Shown: positions 27,693 to 36,511, counted from the first letter of the stretch. The stretch: DNA of 64,000 nucleotides from DASSQJ01 sp963773655 (GCA_963773655.1 CAVZBX010000008.1:62001-126000); one strand, 5' to 3'. Notes: generated from the letters alone by a model not told the origin. Numbers and translations are program-made.

Positions 27693-28370
27693 TCACTCGG
27701 AGGGGTCGGCTGTCTCGGGTGGGCCGATCTCGGCGTGGATGTCGTCGAGGATGCCGGCGAGCACGGCGTCGGCGGTCCACTGCCCGGTGCGGTCCGGCGC
27801 GGGCCACCGGGCCACCTCCTTGCGCGCCCACCGCGCCCAGCGCCGGGTCTCCAGCAGCCGGTTCACCTGCCCGCGCAGGCCGACGACGTTGAGCCCGAGC
27901 CGGCGCGGGTAGGGCGTCTCGCCACGCGCCTGCTCGGCCGCGAGCGCCTCGATGGCGCGCAGCCGGGCGACGGCGAAGTACTCGACGGTGTCGATGACGG
28001 CGAGGAGGTCGGCGGTGGTGCCGGCGTCGGCGAAGAAGATCCGCAGCTCGGCCTCGGACTCGTAGCTGGGGGGCGCGCTCCGCTGCCGCAGCCAGGCGCG
28101 CAGGCCCGCCCGGCCCTCGTCGGTGATGGCGTACACGGTGCGCGGGCGGCGGCCCGTGCTCTCCTTCGACGCGGTCGCGTAGCCGGCGGCCACGAGCTTC
28201 TTCGGCACGTCGTACACGGCCCGTTCGGCTCGCGGCCAGAACCACCGCAGGCTGCGCCCCACCTGCTGGGCGAGCTCGTAGGTGGACCACTCGTGGAGCG
28301 AGAGCAGGCCGAGGACGGCCGCTTCCGCCGAGGTCGGGACATCCCGTTGACGCGCTGGTGCCGGTGCCAC
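27693..28370 (-). CDS. PadR family transcriptional regulator
   Basis: A 225-residue PadR-type repressor: N-terminal winged helix (AAVLGLLSLHEWSTYELAQQVGRSLRWFWPRAERAVYDVPKKLVAAGYATA...TVYAITDEGRAGLRAWL) and a C-terminal helical dimerisation part. I placed the start at GTG 28370, with GAGGAGGA 6-7 nt upstream; an ATG 45 bp earlier would run through the operator palindrome at 28386-28402. It is divergent from the FAD oxidoreductase, so autoregulation and control of that gene through the shared palindrome is the simplest model. The downstream aldo/keto reductase may also belong to the regulon. Confidence 0.85.
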   Translation of the reverse strand: MAPAPARQRDVPTSAEAAVLGLLSLHEWSTYELAQQVGRSLRWFWPRAERAVYDVPKKLVAAGYATASKESTGRRPRTVYAITDEGRAGLRAWLRQRSAPPSYESEAELRIFFADAGTTADLLAVIDTVEYFAVARLRAIEALAAEQARGETPYPRRLGLNVVGLRGQVNRLLETRRWARWARKEVARWPAPDRTGQWTADAVLAGILDDIHAEIGPPETADPSE

Positions 28371-28385
28371 TACATTCCTCCTCGT

Positions 28386-28402
28386 TACTGCAGACTGCAG
28401 TA
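28386..28402. promoter_or_regulatory. Operator palindrome between padR and the FAD oxidoreductase
   Basis: Arms TACTGCAG and CTGCAGTA with a single central A form a perfect 17-bp palindrome. It lies 16 bp before the padR start and 28 bp before the oxidoreductase ATG, where a repressor would block both. Assignment to PadR is inferred from position. Confidence 0.7.
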
Positions 28403-28429
28403 TACCGGATCGCACTCGAAGGACCCCCG

Positions 28430-29818
28430 ATGACCACCACCCCCACCTCCCTGCAGCACCTCACCGGTGACCTCGACGGCACCGTGCACCACCCCGGCGA
28501 CCTCGACTGGGACACCGCCCGCGCCGCGTGGAACCTCGCCGTCGACCAGCGGCCCGAGGCCGTCGTCACCGCCCGTTCGGCGGCCGACGTGCAGGCCACC
28601 GTCCGGGCCGCCGCCGCCCTCGGCCTGCGCGTGGCCCCCCAGTCCACCGGCCACCACGCCACTCCCCTCGGCCCGCTCGACGGCACCGTGCTGCTCCGCC
28701 TGTCCGGGATGCGCGGCGTCGACGTCGACCCGGAGCGCCGGGTCGCCCGGGTCCAGGGCGGCGCCGTCTGGGCCGACGTCACCGCAGCGGCGGCCGAGCA
28801 CGGGCTCGCCGCGCTCGCCGGCTCGGCCGCGGACGTCGGCGTGGCCGGCTACACCCTCGGCGGCGGCCTCAGCTGGCTGGCCCGCTCGCACGGCCTGGCC
28901 GCGGGCAGCGTCACCGCGCTCGAGGTGGTCACCGCCGACGGCGAGCACCGCCGCGTCGACGCCGACCACGACCCCGACCTCTTCTGGGCCCTGCGCGGCG
29001 GCGGCGGCAGCTTCGCCGTCGTCACCGCGCTCGAGCTGCGTCTGTTCCCGCTCGCCTCCCTCGAGGCCGGCGCCCTCTTCTTCCCGCTCGAGCGGGCCGC
29101 GCAGGTGCTGACGGCGTGGCGCGGCTGGGTCGACGGCCTCCCCGACGAGGTGACCACCGTCGTCCGGGTGCTGCGCTTCCCGCCGCTCCCCGAGCTGCCG
29201 CCGTTCCTGTCGGGACAGTCGCTCGCGGTCGTCGAGCTCGCCTCGACCCTCGACCCCGCCGCCACGGCGACGCTGCTCGAGCCGCTGCGTGCCCTCGGCC
29301 CGGTGGTGGACACGGTGACCACGACGCCGGTGACCGAGCTCGCCCTGCTCCACATGGACCCGCCCGGCCCGGTCCCGGGCATGGGCGACGGGATGCTGCT
29401 CGCCGACGTCACGGCCGAGACGCTGGAGGCGTTCCTCGCCGTGGCCGGCCCCGGTGTCGAGACGCCGCTGCTCAGCCTGGAGCTGCGGCTCCTCGGTGGC
29501 GCCCTGGCGCCCGGCCGCGTCGCCGGCGGCGCGGTCGACGGGCTCGACGCGGGCTTCCTGTGCTTCGGGGTCGCGATGCTGCCCGACCCGGCCCTCGCCC
29601 CCGTGGTCGAGGCCGCCGTGCAGGGGGCGATGGCGGCGATCGCGCCGTGGCGGGCCACGAGGGCCTTCCTCAACTTCGCCGAGACCCGGCGCGACGTCGG
29701 GTCGTTCTTCGACGACGAGACCCTGGCGAGGCTGCGCCGCGTCAAGGCCGCGTACGACCCCTCCGACCTGGTGCGGGCGCACCAGCCGGTGGCGGCGGCG
29801 GAGGGCGCCCCTGCCTGA
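28430..29818 (+). CDS. FAD-binding oxidoreductase (berberine bridge enzyme-like)
   Basis: A 462-residue PCMH-type flavoenzyme. RPEAVVTARSAADVQATVRAAAALGLRVAPQSTGHHATPLG is the FAD-binding N-terminus with a histidine positioned like the one that holds FAD covalently in BBE-type oxidases; GSAADVGVAGYTLGGGLSWLARSHGLA is the second FAD motif. The C-terminus (SFFDDETLARLRRVKAAYDPSDLVRAHQPV) matches the BBE tail. It probably oxidises an alcohol or sugar with oxygen; the substrate is unknown. ATG 28430 lies just past the palindrome shared with padR, so the gene is probably induced by the PadR ligand. Confidence 0.88.
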   Translation: MTTTPTSLQHLTGDLDGTVHHPGDLDWDTARAAWNLAVDQRPEAVVTARSAADVQATVRAAAALGLRVAPQSTGHHATPLGPLDGTVLLRLSGMRGVDVDPERRVARVQGGAVWADVTAAAAEHGLAALAGSAADVGVAGYTLGGGLSWLARSHGLAAGSVTALEVVTADGEHRRVDADHDPDLFWALRGGGGSFAVVTALELRLFPLASLEAGALFFPLERAAQVLTAWRGWVDGLPDEVTTVVRVLRFPPLPELPPFLSGQSLAVVELASTLDPAATATLLEPLRALGPVVDTVTTTPVTELALLHMDPPGPVPGMGDGMLLADVTAETLEAFLAVAGPGVETPLLSLELRLLGGALAPGRVAGGAVDGLDAGFLCFGVAMLPDPALAPVVEAAVQGAMAAIAPWRATRAFLNFAETRRDVGSFFDDETLARLRRVKAAYDPSDLVRAHQPVAAAEGAPA

Positions 29819-29879
29819 CCGAGGCCCCCGGACGACCCGTTCGGATCCGGCCACCCCGATGACGACCTACCGTTGACCC

Positions 29880-30869
29880 ATGCCGTCGGAGGGTCGACCC
29901 GACTCGGACGGCCCCGAGCCGCAGGGGCCGTCCGAGACCGACCGTGCCCTCGCGCAGATGCTCGAGCAGTGGCGGGCCGAGGACCCCGAGGGGTTCGAGG
30001 CGTTCATGCGGCGCGGCGGCCCCGCGCCGTACCGGCAGGGGTCGGAGCTGCGGGTCCGCAGCCCCCGGCTCAAGGCGCTGCTCGTCGTCATCGCCCTGGC
30101 GCTCGTCGCCCTCGTCTCGCCGGTGCCCCAGTGGGTCGGGTCCGTCGCCGACACCCTGAGCGGCGCCCCCACCCCGCCCGGGGCCGTCGAGGCCGGGGCG
30201 CCGGTCACGGTGGCGCCCCGGCCCGTCACGGGCGGCCGGCTCGCACCGGCGGTGCCGATCGGCGGGGCTCCGCCGGCCGACGAGTACGCCTTCCTCAACA
30301 CCCAGCCCGGCACCTCGACCCCGGTCACCTTCGACCCGTGCCGCCCCATCCACTACGTCGTCCGCGACCACGGCGTCGGGGAGGACGGCATCCAGCTCGT
30401 CCACGACGCGGTGGCGGAGGTGAGCGCGGCCACCGGGCTCGTCTTCGTCTTCGACGGGCTCACCGACGAGGTGCCCACCGACCAGCGGCCGGTGAGCATG
30501 CCCGGGCGCTACGGCCCGGGCTACGCGCCGGTGCTCGTCGCGTGGACCGACCCGGACGAGGAGCCCGAGCTCGAGGGCAGCACCGCGGGGCTGGGCGGGC
30601 CGGTCTCGGTGCGCGGCGGCGACGGCCGCTGGACCTATGTGACCGGTCGGGTGCAGCTCGACACCCCACAGCTGGCCCCCGACCTCGGCTTCTTCGGGCG
30701 CGGCTCGGTGCAGGCGGTCGTCATGCACGAGCTGGCGCACGTCGTCGGCGCGGACCACTCCGAGGACCCCTCCCAGCTGATGGCCGCCGAGCACCGGGGG
30801 CAGCGCGGCTGGGAGGACGGCGACCGCTACGCCCTGGCCGTGCTCGGACAGGGGCCGTGCGTGCCCTGA
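29880..30869 (+). CDS. Membrane-anchored matrixin-like zinc metalloprotease
   Basis: A 329-residue protein with a cytoplasmic N-terminus (1-62), one membrane segment (about 64-84) and an extracellular C-terminal domain. The zinc motif HELAHVVGADH spans 283-293, with Glu284 as base and three histidine ligands, typical of metzincins of the matrixin type. Upstream, VTFDPCRPIHYVVRDHGVGEDGIQLVHDAVAEVSAATGLVFVFDG is the pattern of matrixin-like bacterial proteases. It starts at ATG 29880. It is convergent with the lipoprotein gene at 30891. It could process secreted proteins; substrates are unknown. Confidence 0.82.
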   Translation: MPSEGRPDSDGPEPQGPSETDRALAQMLEQWRAEDPEGFEAFMRRGGPAPYRQGSELRVRSPRLKALLVVIALALVALVSPVPQWVGSVADTLSGAPTPPGAVEAGAPVTVAPRPVTGGRLAPAVPIGGAPPADEYAFLNTQPGTSTPVTFDPCRPIHYVVRDHGVGEDGIQLVHDAVAEVSAATGLVFVFDGLTDEVPTDQRPVSMPGRYGPGYAPVLVAWTDPDEEPELEGSTAGLGGPVSVRGGDGRWTYVTGRVQLDTPQLAPDLGFFGRGSVQAVVMHELAHVVGADHSEDPSQLMAAEHRGQRGWEDGDRYALAVLGQGPCVP

Positions 30870-30890
30870 CCCGAACGGGCCGCCCCTGCC

Positions 30891-31892
30891 TCAGCTCCGG
30901 GACAGCTGCACCACCGACTCGACGACGAGCGCCCGCACGCGGGGACCGAGCGTGTCGGGGTCGCCCTCGCCGTGCACCTCGCGCTCCCGGCTCGCCACCT
31001 CGGCGTCGGCGAGCGCCACGGCGAAGGCCCGGGTGACGTCGACCGGGTCGACCGCGCCGTCCGCGAACGCGTCGACCTCCCGCAGGTCGGTGGTGAGCCC
31101 GCCGGACGGGTCGCGGCTCGTCAGGTACTCGCTGCCGGGAGCCGCCCCGACGGCGAGGCCGGCGAGGCGGTTGGCGTTCACCCCGACCTCGACGTAGGGG
31201 CGGGGCGACATCGCGTCGACCGAGGGCCACGGGCTGTACGCCGCGAGGAAGGGCGCCGCGTCGGCACCGAGCACGTCGTCCGCGACCGCTCCGAGCCAGT
31301 CGCCGTCCCACAGCAGCGCAGCGGCCGCCCGCGGCGACGGGCCGGCCACGAAGCAGCCCGGGAACGGCTGGGCGGGCAGCAGCGCGGCCATCCCGGCGGC
31401 ATTGGCTCCCGCCCCCTGGCCGACGACGAGCAGTGGCCGGGCGGGTAGGCCCACCCCGGCCCCGGCCTCCGCCGCGGCCGCCGCCACCGCGCAGCTCACC
31501 TGGGCGTTCACCTGCTCCACCTGCGCCACGACGTCGTCGACGGGGCGCCCGGCGAGGGTGACGAGCGCGGGGTCCTCCACCCCCCACCGCACCACGGCGG
31601 CCGCCACCCCGCGCGCCGCGACGGCGCGGGCGAGCGCCTCCGGGACCGCCGGGTCGGCGGCCGGGTCGGGCACCACCACCGCGAGGGGCGGCTCACCGCT
31701 GTCCCCCGGCAGGTACAGGTCGAGGGTGGGGTCGCGCCAGCCGTCGGGAGCGGTGGCGTACCGGACGCCGGAGGTGACGAGCACCGTGGCGGCCGCCGCG
31801 CTCTCGGTGCGCGACGCGTCGGGCGCGGCGGGTGCGCTGCACGCCGAGAGCGCCACGGCGACGGCCGTGAGGGCGACCCGGCGACCGGGCAC
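30891..31892 (-). CDS. Lipoprotein with alpha/beta hydrolase fold
   Basis: A 333-residue lipoprotein: signal VPGRRVALTAVAVALSACSAP with lipobox LSAC, followed by an esterase-like domain. VRYATAPDGWRDPTLDLYLPGDSGEPPLAVVVPD and the elbow VVGQGAGANAAGMAALLP (G-Q-G-A-G instead of the usual G-x-S-x-G) suggest the nucleophile serine is replaced by glutamine, so it may be a non-catalytic carboxylesterase-like protein; this is a reading of one motif. GTG 31892 was chosen because it gives the signal peptide; a longer frame to 32003 lies inside the upstream gene. It follows the GlsB/YeaQ-type gene by 4 bp. Confidence 0.68.
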   Translation of the reverse strand: MPGRRVALTAVAVALSACSAPAAPDASRTESAAAATVLVTSGVRYATAPDGWRDPTLDLYLPGDSGEPPLAVVVPDPAADPAVPEALARAVAARGVAAAVVRWGVEDPALVTLAGRPVDDVVAQVEQVNAQVSCAVAAAAAEAGAGVGLPARPLLVVGQGAGANAAGMAALLPAQPFPGCFVAGPSPRAAAALLWDGDWLGAVADDVLGADAAPFLAAYSPWPSVDAMSPRPYVEVGVNANRLAGLAVGAAPGSEYLTSRDPSGGLTTDLREVDAFADGAVDPVDVTRAFAVALADAEVASREREVHGEGDPDTLGPRVRALVVESVVQLSRS

Positions 31893-31896
31893 GGGG

Positions 31897-32160
31897 TCAG
31901 GCCGTGGCGCGGCGCCCCTGCCACCACTGCCAGGCGGCGGTGACGATGACGGCGCCGACGATCGAGCCGATGATGCCGCTCGGGCGCAGCTCCAGGCCGT
32001 CACCGGCGACGAGGCTGGCGAGCAGGCCGCCGACGAAGGACCCCGCGATCCCCGCCGCGAAGGCCAGCGGCCAGTTCACGCCACCGCCGCTGCGGCCGAG
32101 GATCAGCTGGGCCACGGCCCCGATGAGCATGCCGAAGAGGATGATCCCGAGGATGAGCAT
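31897..32160 (-). CDS. GlsB/YeaQ/YmgE family stress membrane protein
   Basis: An 87-residue, glycine-rich three-helix membrane protein: LILGIILFGMLIGAVAQLIL, VNWPLAFAAGIAGSFVGGLLASLV and IIGSIVGAVIVTAAWQWWQGR. This is the GlsB/YeaQ/YmgE (transglycosylase-associated) family, often induced by stress but of unknown activity. It is the first gene of a two-gene unit with the lipoprotein hydrolase-like gene 4 bp downstream. Divergent from the gene at 32305, with a palindrome in between. Confidence 0.9.
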   Translation of the reverse strand: MLILGIILFGMLIGAVAQLILGRSGGGVNWPLAFAAGIAGSFVGGLLASLVAGDGLELRPSGIIGSIVGAVIVTAAWQWWQGRRATA

Positions 32161-32213
32161 GGGGGCAGCGTAGATGAGTCGTGTGACGGAGCAGACACCC
32201 GGTTGATTGGTGA

Positions 32214-32231
32214 ACTACTACCGGTAGTAGT
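32214..32231. promoter_or_regulatory. 18-bp perfect palindrome, likely operator
   Basis: ACTACTACCGGTAGTAGT is fully self-complementary and is followed by another AGT-rich stretch. It lies in the 144-bp gap between the GlsB-type gene and the membrane protein at 32305, about 75 bp before the latter's ATG. Symmetry and local A/T content suggest a repressor site, for example for a TetR-type protein; no regulator is encoded alongside. Confidence 0.7.
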
Positions 32232-32304
32232 AGTTTCTGTTGCGCAAGCCAAAGACCACCGACGGAGGGTCGCAACCCGGCTCTCGAAAGGGCAGGAAAA
32301 CCCC

Positions 32305-32892
32305 ATGCGTAGCACCATCGACAAGCTCGTCTCCTGGACCGGTCTCATCGTCGCCGCCGTGCTGCTCGTCGCCGGCGGCCTCCTCATGTGGGCGGCCAAC
32401 TTCGCCTCGACGAACGTGCACGACCAGCTCGCCGCGCAGGAGATCACCATGCCGGCCGAGGAGGCGCTCACCACGCCCGAGATGAAGGCCAACCTCTCCG
32501 AGTACGCGGGCCAGCAGATGACGACCGGCGCCCAGGCCAAGGCCTACGCCGACTACTACATCCTCGCGCACATGAACGAGTCCTCCGACGGCCGCACCTA
32601 CTCGCAGGTCTCCGGCGAGTACCGCGCGGCGATGGAGGAGGACCCCACCTCCGAGGCCGCCCAGGAGCTCGGCCAGCTCCGTGAGTCCCTCTTCATGGGC
32701 AGCACCCTCCGCGGCCTGCTCCTCAACGCCTACGCCTTCGGCATGATCGGCATGATCGCCTTCTGGGCCGGCATCGCCGCCTTCGCCGGCGCCGCCGGGA
32801 TGCTGGTGCTCGGTTTCCTCGGCCTGCGCCACGGCCGCAAGGTGGAGCTGCTCGAGGCTCCCGAGATCGAGAAGATCCCGGCCACCGCCTGA
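32305..32892 (+). CDS. Two-helix membrane protein, 195 aa, unknown function
   Basis: A 195-residue protein with an N-terminal membrane segment (LIVAAVLLVAGGLLMWAANF), an exposed helical middle rich in Ala, Glu and Met (EITMPAEEALTTPEMKANLSEYAGQQMTTGAQAKAYADYYI), and a C-terminal membrane segment (AFWAGIAAFAGAAGMLVLGFLGL), so the middle sits outside the membrane on one side. No family recognised; similar proteins are common in actinobacteria. GGCAGG precedes ATG 32305. A strong terminator follows, so it is probably monocistronic, and the palindrome at 32214-32231 probably regulates it. Confidence 0.72.
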   Translation: MRSTIDKLVSWTGLIVAAVLLVAGGLLMWAANFASTNVHDQLAAQEITMPAEEALTTPEMKANLSEYAGQQMTTGAQAKAYADYYILAHMNESSDGRTYSQVSGEYRAAMEEDPTSEAAQELGQLRESLFMGSTLRGLLLNAYAFGMIGMIAFWAGIAAFAGAAGMLVLGFLGLRHGRKVELLEAPEIEKIPATA

Positions 32893-32924
32893 GCCCCGAG
32901 CTGCGGGATCCCTGTCCCCGCACC

Positions 32925-32954
32925 GAGACCCCGGCCCGCGAGGGCCGGGGTCTC
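32925..32954 (+). terminator. Strong hairpin terminator
   Basis: Perfect 13-bp arms GAGACCCCGGCCC and GGGCCGGGGTCTC with a GCGA loop, 33 bp after the stop of the membrane protein. Isolates it from the SulP gene. Confidence 0.85.
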
Positions 32955-33015
32955 CGGCGTCCGCGGCTTTCCCGAGCCCTCCCCACGCCGCCACCGGTGG
33001 CGGCACACTGAGCGC

Positions 33016-34797
33016 GTGCAGCGACGCGCCCCCGGGCTCCCCCACGGCCTGGTCCTGCTGCGCGGCTACACCGGCCGGCACCTGCCGGCCGACCTGCTCG
33101 CCGGGCTGCTCGTCGCGGCCCTCGCCGTGCCCCAGTCGCTGGGCTACGCGGCGGTCGCGGGGGTGCCGGTCCAGGTCGGTCTCTACACGCTGCCGCCGTC
33201 GCTGCTCGCCTACGCGCTCTTCGGCTCCTCGCGGCTGCTCTTCGTGGGGCCGGTGTCGACGGTGTCGGTGCTGTCGGGCTCGATCGTGCGCGGCCTGTCG
33301 GGCGGCGACCCCGAGATGGCCGTGCAGCTCACCTCGGCGCTCGCGCTCACCGCGGGCGTGGCGCTGCTCGTGGTCGGGCTGCTCCGGGCCGGCTGGGTGG
33401 CGCAGTTCCTCTCCGAGCCGATCGTCGCCGGGTTCGTCGCCGGGCTCGTCGTGCTCATCGTCGTCGGCGAGCTGCCGGGACTGTCCGGGCTGCCGAGCCC
33501 GAACGGCAGCCTCCTGGAGCGACTGGCCGCCATCGCCCGCGACCTGCCGCTGTTCCACCCGCTGACCCTCGCGCTGGGGGTCGGGGCCCTCGTCGTGCTG
33601 TTCGTCGGGCAGCGGCTCGCACCGCGGGTGCCGTGGTCGCTCGTCGTGCTCGTCGCGGGGATCGTCCTCTCGGATCGGCTCGGGCTGGCCGATCGCGGGG
33701 TCGTCGTGGTCGGCGACATCCCGAGCGGGCTGCCGCTGCCGGGGCTCCCGGTGCTCGACCTCGGGCAGTGGCCGCCCATCGTCACCGGCGGGCTCGCCAT
33801 CGGTGCGGTGGCGATCGCCGAGGGACTGGCTGCCGCGCGGACGTTCTCGAAGGGCACCGACCCCAGCGACCCGGCGGCCGACGACCGCGAGTTCGTCGCC
33901 ACCGGCGCCGCCAACCTCGCCTCCGGGCTGTTCGGCGGGATGGGGGTCGGCGGGTCGCTGTCGAAGACCGCGGCCAACGCCCGGGCCGGGGCGTTCACGC
34001 AGGTGAGCAGCGTCGCCGCGGCGGTGGTCGTGCTGGTCTTCGTCGTCGCCGCCGCGGGGCTGCTCGCCCAGCTGCCGCGCGCGGTGCTGTCGGCGATCGT
34101 CATCCACGCGGTGTGGGGCCTGGTGCGCCCGTCGGTGTTCCGGCACTACGCGGCCGTGCGCCGCAACGACTTCATCGCGTCGATGGTCGCGTTCGGCGGG
34201 GTGCTGCTGCTCGGCCCGCTGAACGGCCTCCTGCTCGCCATCGCCCAGTCCCTGCTCGGGCTCGTCTACCGGTCGATGCAGGTGCACGTCGACGAGATGG
34301 GCCGGGTCTCGGGCGAGAAGGCCGCGTGGGGGTCGGTGCGGCACGGCCCGCAGCGCCGCACCTACGCGGGGGTGCTCGTGCTCCGGCCGGACGGGCCGCT
34401 GTTCTGGGCGAACGCGACCTCGGTGCTGCGCCGCGTCGAGAGCAGGACCGCCGGGCGGGAGGACCTACGGGCCGTGGTGCTCGACCTCGAGGCGACCAAC
34501 CAGATGGACACGACGACCGCCGAGCGGCTCGCCTCGCTGCTGGCCTCGCTGCGCTCCCGCGGCATCGACCTGCAGCTCGTACGGGTGTTCGGCGACGTCC
34601 GCGAGGTGCTCGGCCGGTGCGGTTTCCTCGAGGAGCTCGGACCGGACCACGTGTGGCACTCCATCGCGGCCGGGGTCAAGGCCGCCCGCAAGGCCCCGGC
34701 GTTCGCGTGGGCGGAGGACGCCGACCTCGACGAGTCCGCCGAGGGCGAGCACATCGAGTCGCGCCGGGAGGGCAAGCACGAGGGCCTGGACGACTGA
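33016..34797 (+). CDS. SulP family anion transporter with STAS domain
   Basis: A 593-residue SLC26/SulP transporter. The signature is at the N-terminus (LPADLLAGLLVAALAVPQSLGYAAVAGVPVQVGLYT), followed by about eleven further helices, ending in a cytoplasmic STAS domain (GVLVLRPDGPLFWANATSVLRRV...VVLDLEATNQMDTTTAERLASLL). It probably carries sulfate, bicarbonate or another small anion; no sulfate assimilation genes adjoin. It starts at GTG 33016. The tail beyond residue 570 is acidic and polar. Confidence 0.9.
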   Translation: MQRRAPGLPHGLVLLRGYTGRHLPADLLAGLLVAALAVPQSLGYAAVAGVPVQVGLYTLPPSLLAYALFGSSRLLFVGPVSTVSVLSGSIVRGLSGGDPEMAVQLTSALALTAGVALLVVGLLRAGWVAQFLSEPIVAGFVAGLVVLIVVGELPGLSGLPSPNGSLLERLAAIARDLPLFHPLTLALGVGALVVLFVGQRLAPRVPWSLVVLVAGIVLSDRLGLADRGVVVVGDIPSGLPLPGLPVLDLGQWPPIVTGGLAIGAVAIAEGLAAARTFSKGTDPSDPAADDREFVATGAANLASGLFGGMGVGGSLSKTAANARAGAFTQVSSVAAAVVVLVFVVAAAGLLAQLPRAVLSAIVIHAVWGLVRPSVFRHYAAVRRNDFIASMVAFGGVLLLGPLNGLLLAIAQSLLGLVYRSMQVHVDEMGRVSGEKAAWGSVRHGPQRRTYAGVLVLRPDGPLFWANATSVLRRVESRTAGREDLRAVVLDLEATNQMDTTTAERLASLLASLRSRGIDLQLVRVFGDVREVLGRCGFLEELGPDHVWHSIAAGVKAARKAPAFAWAEDADLDESAEGEHIESRREGKHEGLDD

Positions 34798-34846
34798 CCG
34801 GCTGCCGGCCGCCGAGGGGCGCCGGCCACGTCGGGAGCCGACGGAC

Positions 34847-35887
34847 TCAGAAGGACGTGATGACGGTGACCCCGCCGCCGCCACCCCGGTCCATCGTGGT
34901 CAGCACCGCGGCCGCCTCGTGGAGGTCGACCGTCCGGCCCACCAGGGCCTCCGGGCGGAGCCTGCCGGTCTCCACCATCGCGAGCATGGCCCCGTAGCGG
35001 TGCGCCGGCATGCCGTGGCTGCCGAGGATCTCGAGCTCGTGCGCGACGACCCGGTCCATCGGCACCGCGGTCTCCGCGTGCTCGGCGAGCAGCAGCCCCA
35101 CCTGCACGTGGCGGCCCCGGGCCCGGAGGCCGCGGATCGAGTCGGCGCAGGCCACGGGGTGCCCCACGGCGTCGAGGGACACGTCCGAGCCGCCACGGGT
35201 GTGCTCCCGCACCGCCGCCGGCACGTCGTCCACCCGCGTGCGGTCGACCACCGCGACGGCGCCCAGCGACTCGGCGAGCCGGAGCGCCGCGGCGTCGACG
35301 TCCACCGCGACGACGTTCGCGCCCGCGGCGGCTGCGATCATCACCGCGGAGAGGCCGACCCCGCCGCACCCGTGCACGGTCACCCACTCACCGGGGGCCA
35401 CCCGGCCCTGGTCGACGACCGCGCGGAAGGCGGTGGCGAAGCGGCAGCCGAGGCTCGCCGCGGCGGCCGGGTCCATCCCGTCGGGCAGGGTGACGAGGTT
35501 GACGTCGGCGTTGCGCACGGTGACGAGCTGCGCGAACGAGCCCCAGTAGGTGAAGCCCGGCTGCTCCTGGTGCTCGCACACCTGCTGGTTGCCGGACCGG
35601 CACTGGGCGCACACCCCGCACCCGGCGACGAACGGCACGGTGACCCGGTCGCCGGCGCGGAACCGGCGCACCTCGGCGCCGACGGCCACCACCTCCCCCG
35701 CGAACTCGTGGCCGGGGACGTGCGGCAGCGAGACGCCGGTGTCGTGCCCCAGCCAGGCGTGCCAGTCACTGCGGCAGACCCCGCTCGCCGCCACCTCCAC
35801 GACGACACCGTCCGGCGGCGGCGACGGGTCCGGGACGGTCACCACCTCGGGGGTGGTCCCGAACTCCTCGATGAGCAGGGCCCGCAT
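34847..35887 (-). CDS. Zinc-dependent alcohol dehydrogenase
   Basis: A 346-residue medium-chain dehydrogenase. SGVCRSDWHAW and GHEFAGEV carry catalytic zinc ligands, CGVCAQCRSGNQQVC the structural zinc cysteines, and VTVHGCGGVGLSAVMIAAAAGANVVAVDVD the NAD(P)-binding fold. The substrate alcohol is unknown. ATG 35887 fits the usual start; the 14-bp gap from the DUF302 gene upstream points to an operon. Confidence 0.88.
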   Translation of the reverse strand: MRALLIEEFGTTPEVVTVPDPSPPPDGVVVEVAASGVCRSDWHAWLGHDTGVSLPHVPGHEFAGEVVAVGAEVRRFRAGDRVTVPFVAGCGVCAQCRSGNQQVCEHQEQPGFTYWGSFAQLVTVRNADVNLVTLPDGMDPAAAASLGCRFATAFRAVVDQGRVAPGEWVTVHGCGGVGLSAVMIAAAAGANVVAVDVDAAALRLAESLGAVAVVDRTRVDDVPAAVREHTRGGSDVSLDAVGHPVACADSIRGLRARGRHVQVGLLLAEHAETAVPMDRVVAHELEILGSHGMPAHRYGAMLAMVETGRLRPEALVGRTVDLHEAAAVLTTMDRGGGGGVTVITSF

Positions 35888-35901
35888 CGTGGTCGGCCGC
35901 G

Positions 35902-36303
35902 TCAGGCGTCGGAGCCGCTGAGGTGGGCGAGGGCCTTGGAGATCCGGTCCTTGGCGTCGGCCGCGACGTCGGCCAGCGCCTCGTTGCCGGTCACCTGGAC
36001 CATCGCGTCGGGGTCCATCGCCTCGACGACGGTCGCGTCGCCGTCGCCGGCGCGGACCACGACGTTGCACGGCAGGAGCACGCCGATGGACGGCTCGGCC
36101 TGCGTCGCGGCGTGCGCCAGCGGCGGCCGGCAGGCGCCGAGGATCACCTGCGGCGGGATCTGCGCGCCGATCTTCGTCATCAGCGTGTCGGCGAGGTCGA
36201 TCTCGGTGAGGATGCCGAAGCCCTGCTCCTGCAGCGCCTCACGGGTGGCGCCGAGCACCTCCTCGAAGGGTCGGTGGACGGTGGTCGACAGCGTGTAGGT
36301 CAT
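35902..36303 (-). CDS. DUF302 domain protein
   Basis: A 133-residue DUF302 protein: YTLSTTVHRPFEEVLGATREALQEQGFGILTEIDLADTLMTKIG, then ILGACRPPLAHAATQAEPSIGVLLPCNVVVRAGDGDATVVEAMDPDAMV. The conserved GACNPPLA-like and LLPCNVVV motifs with a cysteine each fit the family, often linked to sulfur or redox stress in other bacteria. It is the first gene of a unit with the zinc alcohol dehydrogenase 14 bp downstream, and shares a 209-bp divergent region with the ceramidase-like gene. Confidence 0.85.
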   Translation of the reverse strand: MTYTLSTTVHRPFEEVLGATREALQEQGFGILTEIDLADTLMTKIGAQIPPQVILGACRPPLAHAATQAEPSIGVLLPCNVVVRAGDGDATVVEAMDPDAMVQVTGNEALADVAADAKDRISKALAHLSGSDA

Positions 36304-36511
36304 GCGGTTCCTCCTTGGTGTCCGACTGCTCTCCCCACCGTCGCACACACCCGGCGGGGTATGTCCACCCGGGGTCGCCCCATCAGCCCTGGGTGCTCCA
36401 CGCACCCGCCGTCACGGCGCCCCTCCTCGCCCGACCCCGCCGCTGGACACCCGTGGGAGGGTGGAGGCAGCCGGGTCGCGGCTCCGTGGCCGGCGCGGAC
36501 GGGAGGGCACC

